Assembly (NCBI GenBank): GCA_959347315.1
Contig: OY365808.1
Span: forward strand, 58,744,520-58,808,519
DNA: 64,000 bases
Source of the DNA: Bimastos eiseni
Lineage: Eukaryota; Annelida; Clitellata; Crassiclitellata; Lumbricidae
Reading direction: 5' to 3'
The notes under the pieces were generated by a model. The model saw only the letters and a program-made list of their open reading frames with translations, had not been told where the DNA came from and made no database searches. Positions 10,029 through 18,590 of this stretch are shown here, one piece after another; the first letter of the stretch is position 1; every line of letters starts with the position of its first letter. A program made the translations under genes and the position numbers.

Positions 10029-10461
10029 ATGTCGTTTCTAAAAATTTAGGACCCAGCCAAACGAGACTTTATCGTTGAGCATTTTCTCAAGATGAAGCAA
10101 AATATTAGACAAGACTCGTTATCTGAGAAATTAGGGGACATTGGACTTCAGCGGGAATTGATAAAGGCGTACAAACCCATAATCGACTCGCAGTCTGGAC
10201 TATCTAAAAAATTAGGCGCGATTGAGGAAAGCACTACGGCGGCTTCCACAGCTCTTCGAGCATTTCCGGCGTCGCTATCGACATCGTTGAAAGCGATTCA
10301 ATTCCCACAATATCCCTCAATAGACGTGTTTGCGGACGATCCCGTTTCAGATATTGGAACCTTGGAATTAGGTGATATTGCCACAAAATATTTATAAGAA
10401 TACGCTGCGAATAAAAAGTTGACGGACACGACCTTCGGAATACACTCTAGAGATCACAACT
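10029..10461 (+). pseudogene. DUF8207-like Polinton protein, C-terminus deleted
   Basis: The ATG lies in ACTTAAAAATG and the frame is hit by TAG at codon 7 (10047-10049) and TAA at 10395-10397. The rest is helical (DPAKRDFIVEHFLKMKQNIR, GDIGLQRELIKAYKPI) and ends with TFGIHSRDHN, the first strand of a domain that normally continues for some 60 residues (resembling DUF8207, uncharacterised). That domain is missing: sequence passes directly into the middle of the major capsid gene at about 10462. Two nonsense mutations and a deletion make it a pseudogene. Confidence 0.6.
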
Positions 10462-11412
10462 ATGCTGGGCTTGCTGAAATATTCCAACGACTTTGCTCTT
10501 GCGCAGGGACTTAACCAATTATGGACTAAAGACACAGCCGCGACTGCTGTTATAAACGATAACACGGGATTCGCGATAAGACAAGCGTATCTCATTCGGA
10601 AACTAACTGCAAAGGGTACATTCAGCTTCATCGTGCGTCTGAAGCACATTTTTGGATTCTGTGAGGATTACGATAAGATAGTCTACGGTATGAAGCAGAC
10701 TTTAACTCTCGTTCGCAAACCTGACAGCGATGCTATTTTTTAGGGCAAATGCAGTAGCGGCTGGTAAAGTCAACCTCAGTAAAATTTCATGGTTTATGCC
10801 GCACGTGATTGCGTCTGACATGGAAAGATTGCAGCTGTATAAAACGATCGAATCAAAGGAAACGTTACCAGTTGCCTATCGAGCTCATCTTTGCGATACT
10901 ATAACGGTTCCTGTATCTACCACGTTTAGTTGTCGACTTAGCGTAAAGACAGCGCCGAAAAAACCGAGGTATATCATAGTTGGATTTCAAACGAATCGAA
11001 GCGGTAATCAAGAGGCTAATCCATCAATTTTCGATCATTGCGATATAAAGAACATGTATGTGATGATGAACCAGGACAGATATCCGGCGGTCGACTACAA
11101 CCTCTCATTCCCGAATCAACAATTTTCTAGAGCTTACAGGGATGCGGCGACCTTTAGCGAAAAATTCTATGGAATGGACCAGTTGGTAACTCAGAGCAAC
11201 ATCACTCCAGTCGACTACAAAGACCTATACCCGCTATCCGTTTTCGATGTGAGTAAGCAATCTGAACGGCTAAAGTCGTCTGTCGTAGGCATCCAGATCA
11301 AGGCTACTTTCAATGCTGCGATCCCTGCTCTAACTGAAGCTTATGCAGTCGCGTTTCAGATAAATTGTTAAACTTCCAATCAGACGGTCAGAAGATGAAC
11401 GTAGTATATTAA
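10462..11412 (+). pseudogene. Major capsid protein (hexon-like), 5' truncated and frameshifted
   Basis: The Polinton double jelly-roll major capsid protein. Recognisable blocks in order are MLGLLKYSNDF, GTFSFIVRLKHIFGFCEDYD, YGMKQTLTLVRK, KISWFMPHV, PRYIIVGFQTNRSG, YPAVDYNLSFPNQQFSRAY and DLYPLSVFDVSKQSERLK. The first jelly-roll's N-terminal part is absent. A frameshift sits at a six-T run (10736-10741), and a second near 11355 moves the true C-terminus to a stop at 11410-11412. What remains is about 315 codons against the usual ~450 or more. The end abuts the palindrome at 11413. Confidence 0.9.
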
Positions 11413-11426
11413 AGAAAATATTTTCT
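11413..11426. promoter_or_regulatory. Palindrome AGAAAATATTTTCT (copy 1)
   Basis: A perfect 14 bp palindrome, 8 bp before the SAP/NUMOD-like start codon at 11435. Near-identical copies precede the ssDNA-binding-like gene (12814-12828) and PolB (18192-18206). Confidence 0.5.
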
Positions 11427-11434
11427 ATTCTAAA

Positions 11435-11782
11435 ATGAAACTCTCACAACTGAAATAGATATTGAAGGAACATGGAATAAAGCCGAGTTATATGAACAAA
11501 CCAGAATTGTTAAGAATACTGGTTGAGAGGGGTATTTTACTGGAATCAGAGCTGAAGGCGCCGGTGAAGGAGAAAAAGGATATGTCGCCCGAGTACGAGC
11601 ATCTAAAAACGATTCGAAATAATCCCATACGCGTAGATATCCTAGACAAAGATACGAACGAAGCCGTCATCTACCCATCGTTGTATAAGGCGAGTATGGC
11701 GTTAAAGGTTGGCGTGAATACGATACGTCATTCCAACTGTAAAATATGGAGAAATAGATACGAGATTAAGCTATTGACATAA
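11435..11782 (+). pseudogene. SAP-motif plus NUMOD1-like DNA-binding protein (one nonsense)
   Basis: The ATG lies in TTCTAAAATG; codon 8 is TAG (11456-11458) and the frame is then open to 11782 (116 codons). Residues about 1-35 have the SAP pattern (LKEHGIKPSYMNKPELLRILVE), a helix-extended-helix DNA-binding motif. Residues about 65-115 (VDILDKDTNEAVIYPSLYKA..LKVGVNTIR) resemble the NUMOD1-type helix-turn-helix found next to homing nucleases. A DNA-binding regulator is inferred; no nuclease domain is present. Confidence 0.55.
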
Positions 11783-11806
11783 AGTTTTATCCCGGCTAAA
11801 TAAAAT

Positions 11807-12106
11807 ATGGGGACTCGCAAATATTTACATTTCGAAACTTTAGAAGAAGACGTAGTTTATACTGTTAAAACGAAGCAATATTTATATGGCACAGTAGGAT
11901 ATTTTTACCTGATTACGGTAGTAGCGCCGGATGAGGTGGAATATTACATGAGCGTATACGAGGGGCCATTGCGTGGCAAGTTGGAAACGAATAAAGAGAA
12001 CAAGACATTTACTTTCATGAAAACGAGGATAGAAACGGTGCCGGGATACATCACGTCGTATATCGTGGTATCTGGAGAAAACGAAGTTGTTGAAATTGTA
12101 ATTTAA
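11807..12106 (+). CDS. Orphan 99-residue Polinton protein
   Basis: Intact, starting at AATAAAATATG and ending inside a perfect hairpin. It is rich in aromatic and beta-branched residues (YLYGTVGYFYLITVVAPDEVEYYMSV), suggesting a small all-beta domain. There is no cysteine, no signal peptide and no recognised family. It is the last gene of the plus-strand block, after the SAP/NUMOD-like gene. Confidence 0.5.
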   Translation: MGTRKYLHFETLEEDVVYTVKTKQYLYGTVGYFYLITVVAPDEVEYYMSVYEGPLRGKLETNKENKTFTFMKTRIETVPGYITSYIVVSGENEVVEIVI

Positions 12107-12135
12107 ATTTTCAATGAGAATAATCATTGAAAATT
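12106..12135. terminator. Perfect hairpin between convergent gene blocks
   Basis: AATTTTCAATGA (12106-12117), loop gaataa, TCATTGAAAATT (12124-12135): a 12 bp perfect stem exactly between the stop of the plus-strand 99-residue gene and the stop of the minus-strand ssDNA-binding-like gene at 12152. It would fold identically in transcripts from both sides, so a shared 3'-end signal is plausible. Confidence 0.5.
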
Positions 12136-12151
12136 AACAACCAATATTTAA

Positions 12152-12798
12152 CTACTCAACAAACAAGCGGCGCACTCGCTTTCGCACTTCAGTTCTTTCT
12201 ACCAATGCAGCATCTTCTACTTTTAATTGAACTGATGGTTTATTTCCAATGAATATACTACATGTTAAATCTAACACGACACTGCATGGAGTGGATATTA
12301 ACGTTAGAGGGTCGATTGGATTATCGTCTGTATCATAAAATCCGGTTGTTATATCCGCTGATCCATACGCAGTTGACTATTTCGGGTACATCTTTAGCGG
12401 TTCGTCTTCCTTTTTTGATAAAAGATAGACATTTGTCTAACCTGCGAATCTTCGTATTTCTTATTCGAGGCCTCCTTTGTATTAGGATTGAGCAGAAACT
12501 CATGAATGCGTTCTAAAATACTTTTAAACAAGCCGATAGTCACCAATTCTTCATCAGTTGACCCATCATACATCATTACTGGTATACTATAACCAACAAT
12601 AGGACCATCGGTTTTACCAAAACCATAATCTGGTGATATACCCCAACTTGTTAATGCGGGAGTTTGTATATGAAAATCGCCTTCATCACCGTTCGGGTAT
12701 TTATATTTAATTTGAATTCGTTGACCAAAGTTGTTCGTCTTATTCGCGACTTTAAAGATCATTTTATCTGGATTAAACGTTTCGTGTGTGACAATCAT
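12152..12798 (-). pseudogene. ssDNA-binding-like protein (DUF5871/DUF2738-like), broken
   Basis: The first 134 codons (12394-12798) are open. They contain KMIFKVANKTNNFGQRIQIKY, FHIQTPALTSWGIS and TIGLFKSILERIHEFLL, a pattern like the DUF5871/DUF2738 proteins of large DNA viruses, which are compared to ssDNA-binding proteins. Coding continues in another frame with PLKMYPK, an in-frame TAG, then DITTGFYDTDDNPIDPL and a basic tail to the stop at 12152-12154. So there is one frameshift and one nonsense mutation. A palindrome (12814-12828) lies 16-30 bp upstream of the ATG. A role in replication is inferred. Confidence 0.6.
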
Positions 12799-12813
12799 TT
12801 TCCTGTTTTATAT

Positions 12814-12828
12814 AGAAAAATATTTTCT
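12814..12828. promoter_or_regulatory. AGAAAAATATTTTCT palindrome (copy 2)
   Basis: A near-perfect palindrome with one extra A, upstream of the minus-strand ssDNA-binding-like start at 12798. A TATATAAAAC sequence lies between them on the minus strand. Confidence 0.5.
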
Positions 12829-12859
12829 TTAAACTAAAATATGAAAATAATTTCTTATT

Positions 12860-14061
12860 TTAATCATCGTACACGAATAACTGCATCACACTTAATCCTG
12901 GCTTCCCCGATTCAGCTTGTTTGCAATACAACATGTAAGACGCGTATTTTCCTACGGAATCGATTAAAAATTCTTGATAAGCATTTCCTAAGTAAGTAGG
13001 ATTAGGTGCAGCGTATAAAATATTCCAATTTCCTGAGTTGTTGGCTCCTTCTATCCTCCAATCATAAATCCTTTCTGAGGATTTATTCCTTCCCTTCAAT
13101 CCAATCTTCCAGATTCTTACAGCTGTTGGACACTTTATAGTTAAAAAGAATTGACTGTTGACGTTAGACACCCATTCACCTTCGTGTTTGAACGCATTGA
13201 AGGCTTTGTTATTTTGAAATTCAGAAGTGGCGTTCGCTTCAAAACCATAATTACTAGTATTAGAAGTTAATCTAGGAACATAGCTGACATGACATTTTCT
13301 TCCGAGTGTGATATCAGTAAGAGTAGGAATCCACTGTAACAGCCCAATACCTGTCCGTCCATTCCGCCCCATCGCTCGTGGATATAATATGAAATCGCCA
13401 GTAAACGTAATTAGACGATGCTGGAAATGTAAATTTGTTCAAAACTCGTGAATCGAGGACATCCGTTTTAGGACTTAGAATATCTGTAAATACTATTCCA
13501 TCATTACTCGCTTGAACTTTCCATCTAGTAATACGTGTGTTTAATACTGTGCTAGCAATGATGTAGAAACCCGACATAGACAAAGGAACGGGATATTTAA
13601 TCTGTAACTAAACATCAGTTACTTTATCTGCTATCCAACATTCGGGGGCATGACAAGCATTTTGAAGCGCTTTCCACGGTTCAAAGTTATACCCGGCCGC
13701 TATGCGATATTCGCTAGCACTAGCTTCGTAAGTTAAACCGTTTATCGTCGTTACATTCGAAGTCATGGTAGGTGCTGCAGTCACGTATAGTCTAGCGTTA
13801 TCAGTGGTAGTATTATTCGATATCGCTTGGCTGACTAGAGTTTCGACTTGACCAACTCGCGGCCTGGCTAGCTAAGACTGGTGGATAAATGTCAGTCGGT
13901 AGACCTTTTATCAAGTTACCGCTCATATTTAAATCACCATCCATTTCGTTCGTTCCATCTCGTTTTAGAAAGGTATTACTCGCTTGAGATAGAGTAACAC
14001 CTCCAGAAACTATTCTTTCAATTGATGCAGTATCAGTTCGTCCAAATTTATCAACAGGCAT
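12860..14061 (-). pseudogene. Fibre-like protein with tandem discoidin-type domains (broken)
   Basis: The N-terminus MPVDKFGRTD followed by NTFLKRDGTNEMDGDLNMSGN is a recurrent Polinton fibre/tail pattern. After a linker come two galactose-binding (F5/8C, discoidin-like) regions. The first is about 13314-13700, with EPWKALQNACHAPECWIA, WKVQASNDG and YVYWRFHII. The second is 12860-13300, with FEANATSEFQNNKAFNAF, WRIEGANNSGNW and MQLFVYDD. Such a protein would bind surface glycans or lipids. Breaks are a frameshift near 13860, an in-frame TAG near 13608 and a frameshift near 13370. Total coding length is about 400 codons. Confidence 0.65.
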
Positions 14062-14105
14062 ATTTTTTAAATAGGTGATATTATTTAATGCAATTCGTTT
14101 ATGAT

Positions 14106-14531
14106 TTATTGAAATTTACAACCATCGTTGATCGTCTTCTTCAATACATACAGACATAAATGACCGCAATACACTTGACCGTCTGGTTGTATTCGCTCAC
14201 TGTTGTAAAACAGCGGTCTTTGTAGATATTTTATCAATTCCGTAGGAGGAGGCAGTCCATCGCTGTCGAAATAAATTTTATCATTAGCGCGCTTGATCCA
14301 ACATGTCTAATGCGTTCCTTTGCCATCAGAATCGTCCAGATTAAGGATACTACACTCGTTCGCTCTTGATTTCTTCGGCAGCTCGTCTCTTAGAAATACT
14401 CCTCTGAAATTATTTATATTTAGTTTCATCGCTGCTTCAATTAGATCCACATTCGACAAAGCAATATTAGGTAGCGTTACACTTTCGACATCGATTTGTT
14501 TAGTGTTCGTGAAGATGCGATCGAATGACAT
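14106..14531 (-). pseudogene. Adenain-like maturation cysteine protease (one nonsense)
   Basis: 141 codons. LSNVDLIEAAMKLNINNFRG and LRDELPKK lead to ECSILNLDDSDGKGTH, where the catalytic His is codon 74. Codon 75 is TAG (14307-14309), in a position where Trp is usual in this family. Beyond it the frame stays open through YFDSDG to VYCGHLCLYVLKK, with the catalytic Cys at codon 122. The family cleaves capsid precursors during virion maturation. The start overlaps the PolB 3' end by about 32 bp. Only one inactivating change is visible. Confidence 0.85.
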
Positions 14532-17500
14532 TCATCTTTCTCAATTGTTCTATCTTGGTGAATAAGCAATCTTTGTAGTCTTCGTGAGTGATAGATTTCT
14601 TGATGACATTCTTCTTCACGCCTTTACATTTCTTGTGGTCTACTCCGGCCATCTTGTTCGAATACAGTTTCGATTTTAAAACTACAAACTCTTCGATCTG
14701 TTTACCAGCTGCTTCATCTTTGAACATACTAATAACCTTTTTATTGAAGCCAGTTTCTATACCAGAGGGATGGTCTTTAGGATAGTCACTAGTGTCTAAT
14801 CTACTTCTAATGTCGGGAGCTATATCGGCGTAGAAGTCTTCGGTCTTAATTTCATAGGCTAAAGAATCAGTGTTTGTAAAAAGTAACTTTGCTCTATCTT
14901 CATACTTTTTCTTGATGTAATTATAATGAAAGCATACATTATAGTCTTACTCAAGTCTAAAATACACATGCCAAGATATATAGGCTTGTTATAATATAGC
15001 TTCGTCCGTTTCATATGAAGGGCAATTAGGTTTTCGTCAAAAATAGTTTGAGTGTCGTAACTCGTTCTCACTGCTAGTTTTATGGCTTGGTTCTCGCTGG
15101 AAACCAGTTTTATGTCTACTCGATTCTCTATATTTTCGCATGTCTTACCAAAGACACTATTGTTCATTAGTTTGAAAAAGTCTTTCTCAAAATCATTGGT
15201 TGCTTTCGTCCTCAGGTTGGTATTTAGATCGATATACTTTTTCAACCAGGCACTTTCTTCAAATTTAATTCCGCGATGAATTTTGGTTATCTTCAAGCCT
15301 AGGCTTTCATAAAGCTTTAAATTTTCGTAACGGACTATGTATTTTACTTTATCGTTCAAGTTTGGAATGAGTTTAGGTACAGTTGAAGATTCAGGTGTAA
15401 TATTCTCAGGGGAAAGAGGATAGTCGTTGTGGAGATCGTGCAAATCTTTCGGATATTCCAAGTCCACCTCTAATATACATGGCGTTCCTCTCCAGTCGTT
15501 TAGCTCATCATTACCCATCAACTGAAACCTATGAGTTGGTAGATTCTTACACATTGCCCATCCATACCAATTGTTTGCGTCTAAATAGGTTATAAATGTT
15601 GAAAGCTTGCTATCGTCAAACGCTGGCATGTACTTATTGTTTGCCTGCCCTTAACGATGTGAATTGGTGCTAACACCGCCTCTTATTCCATGTTTGGCCA
15701 TTAGTATCATATCATAATCGCTCAACAACTCCAACTCTACTCCAGTCAACTTTAATGCGGCGTCCCAAGCAAGACCAGGAGAAGTATAATACCAGGCGGG
15801 ATCTAGGCCATAGTTATCACAGCACACATCTCTAAAAATTTCAAACACGTCAGCGAGCAGGAGAACTTCACTTACGTTATATAAATCGTGGTATTCTCTA
15901 AACGTTTTAAATCCGAATTCATTCCATACCATCTGTGCGTGGTTGTAATCTTCATCACTAATGTCTGAGTCGTTAGGTCTCGAATAGAATGCTGACTTTA
16001 TTGGTAGTTCTGTTTCATTCAATCGATCGATGGAATTAATAAAATCATAAGGGTATAAACCTTTTCTAAGCAAGAGATCGAGCTGATTACCAGTATAGTG
16101 TTTGCTTATATTCTTACACTGGTCTTTGCTCAGGTTCCTCGATAAAGCGTCGAGACTCGATGCCATGAATCTAAAACTATCGATGAAACGTAATTCTCGT
16201 TTAACCTCTGCTTCCTTATTTTCTTTATTTACAAACTTATCAACAACAACCTCTCTGCTAAATTATATATATTTTTCTTCGTTGATAGCAATACAATTAA
16301 TCTTTTCATTATCATCACCTCGTAATTTCTTTATGAATAGGTGACTGTCATTACCGGATAGATTATGGAACAATACCGGGAAAAACTTGGGGACTTTATA
16401 TTTTAGAGTACAGATTGTATGAGCGGCGCCTCTAAATTAACCGGTGAGGTGGCAGTGGTCTCTAACTCGATCATCACCCAGTTCGCCTTCGCATATGTGG
16501 CAAACTGTAGTCGAGTCGTACAGAGCCTGATATTTCTTTCCGAATATCATTTTCTTTTTAAATTTAAATTGATTATAAATATCTTATATTATCTATAAGA
16601 GTGTCTATAAATATCTGAGCTACATCATCGTCTTTACTCTCCGCTGTAAACGTTACGGGAACTTGCGAATATAGGTCATCGTCAAAACAATTTATATAAT
16701 AGCAAAAGGAACTAGGGACGTGTTTTTGATATTTGTTGGTGTAAGACATGATGGGATCTGGTTGACAAGTGTCTATAGGTTTTATTAATGACTCAAAATC
16801 GGCAAACACGACAAATGAGACTCTCATCTTCCTATAATAATTTTTGAAACTCGACATAGTTCCTGGTTCTGGAAGTTCTATCTTTTGAGCGTCGTGTTGG
16901 GAACAGTATTCGGTGTGCTTGTGTAGCGAATCTATTCTACTGAATCCAATCAAACATCTTTTACAATAGTGCATCGAAGTGTATGAGTTTTCTCTATGAA
17001 CCGCCATCAATCTGTTAAAGTTCTTTATCCAACAATAATGCTTCTGTTCTCCATCAGAAATGAGTAATAGATCTACACACCTATTACTCTCATGCTTTGA
17101 TAAATATAGTGGGAATAGGTAAACATAGTTCTCATAACCGAAGATATTAATACTAATTTTATTATTTCTTTCAAACTTACTTATCACATTAGCATCCGCT
17201 GCTACTGGGAATTCGATGTCAGACCAATCAAGTTCTTCAGACTGCTTGATTAATTCTTTCGTAATCCTTTCTGGATTGCCGTCAACCGGATTTAAGGCTC
17301 TCGTTACACACCACTCCTTCGTCTTCGTTCTTCATATTAATAATACCCTTTTTACTCGCTAAGCATTTCGGTAGTGGAATGTAAGAACTGCCTTTCAGCA
17401 GTTTATAAACAACCGTGTTGATGTCTAATTTTTGAACCGCTCTAAGTCTCCAGTTACTACCTCGCATCTGGAAGACTGCCATAGACTCTAGGATTTTATC

Positions 17501-18154
17501 TTTCGCATTATTAAATATTTGGCTCGGGTCGGTGGAGTTTAAAACAACTTCGGTCATAGAGACGAATGGAAAATCCTTGGTATCTACTTGTCCGGATTTC
17601 ATATCTACACGCTCCGTTGTGCTGGTAAGGAAAAAATTGACCTTAGTCTGGCGATTTCTAGACAAAAGGTCTTCCAGTTGTGGTTGAGCTGCTTTGAGAA
17701 AAGATATGGCGTCAATTCCGCTTGCGCCTTCGACCGTGTATTGTTTCGTGAAGCCCTTGGTAGCTGTAGCCGTCTCTTTCATTTCGCGTGTTTTCATAGG
17801 AATTTTACCGAATATAGAATTCACTTTGGCTTTCAGTGCTTCTAACTTCTCATTCACTATTTTCTTTGGTTCTTTAGGTATATAATTTTCAATCCACCTT
17901 GCGAATTTATTAATCGCTGATTTAGTCTTAACGAATATTTTTCGTACTGTCGTGGCTGGTACGGGTTCGAGTGTTGGGATTCCAATGTCAGGAACGGGTG
18001 CATCAAGCAAACTAGCATTGGTTGAGATTGAGGGTACGCTGTGAGCTTCAATTTGACTACTCAAGTCCGCTTTTCGTAGTCATGTATAACCAACCAAACC
18101 GCTCTGTTTGGCAATTTTTCTTAATTCAATAACAGTTTTCTTCGAGTACTCCAT
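14500..18154 (-). pseudogene. Protein-primed family B DNA polymerase with SAP N-terminus (broken)
   Basis: About 1,218 codons, normal length for a Polinton PolB, which replicates the element from its protein-primed ends. The start ATG at 18154 lies in CAATATAAAATG. In order: a SAP-like motif (VIELRKIAKQSGLVGYT); LLKGSSYIPLPK; a zinc-finger-like CKRCL...H region; exonuclease motif VVFADFESLI; zinc motif CHICEGEL..DRVRDHCHLTG; the palm with LDANNWYGWAM (motif A); LMNNSVFGKTCEN (motif B); and FTNTDSL at 14862-14880 (motif C). Breaks include TGA 18080-18082, a frameshift near 17316, disruption near 16570, TAA near 16437, a stop near 16262, TAA 15651-15653 and a frameshift near 14935. In motif C the first Asp is Asn. 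Confidence 0.92.
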
Positions 18155-18191
18155 TTTATATTGTGGTGGCATTTCTTTAAGTGAAAAAAAG

Positions 18192-18206
18192 GGAAAAATA
18201 TTTTCT
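18192..18206. promoter_or_regulatory. GGAAAAATATTTTCT motif upstream of PolB (copy 3)
   Basis: The third copy of the palindromic motif, 38-52 bp before the PolB start. A ttttatataag TATA-like stretch lies farther out at about 18211-18221. Confidence 0.45.
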
Positions 18207-18362
18207 TTCATTTTATATAAGCAAGAAAATACTTTTTTCCTTTTTGTTCAATAATGACTCATCATCGAAACTGATGAGTCATCGAAACTTTTGGAAATTC
18301 CCGTGACATTTGACCTATAGGTGGATCTTCTAATCAAAGCCTAGCCCTGTGCATGGTAGGTA

Positions 18363-18584
18363 GCTTTTGCAACGCTAGATCGTTAGTTTATTTTATACCA
18401 GCTTGCTTGAAGGCGAAACATCCACATGTGGCTAGGGTTTTTTGCCTGTTTATGAGTTAGGTTAATATTATAACCTAAGTACAATCCTAAGTACGAGGCG
18501 ACTATAACCAAATTATTGCTTGATTTGATGTGATTATAGGTGTATATAGATTAAATGCACTAGGTAGCAACGAATATAACTACT
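18363..18584 (-). repeat. Polinton right terminal inverted repeat
   Basis: 222 bp, the reverse complement of the left TIR with 12 mismatches. It is longer because of a 12 bp insertion near 18481-18495 that repeats the local taagtac sequence. It ends ...AATATAACTACT. Confidence 0.92.
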
Positions 18585-18590
18585 TATTCA

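Larger units (their letters stand above)
4100..18584. mobile_element. Polinton/Maverick element, degenerate, 14.5 kb
   Basis: The element begins AGTAGTTATATTCG and ends with its inverse. It has TIRs of about 210-220 bp and a flanking 6 bp duplication tattta (4094-4099) / tattca (18585-18590), which is the Polinton pattern. It encodes integrase, protein-primed PolB, packaging ATPase, adenain-like protease, major and minor capsid proteins and several accessory virion-like genes. Most of these carry premature stops or frameshifts, so it cannot move or make virions by itself. The TIRs differ at about 12 of 210 aligned positions plus a 12 bp insertion in the right copy, so the insertion is old but not ancient. 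Confidence 0.93.

Noticed and set aside
4100..18584. Intact, active virus or transposon
   Set aside because: PolB, ATPase, major capsid, fibre, penton-like and protease genes all contain stops or frameshifts.
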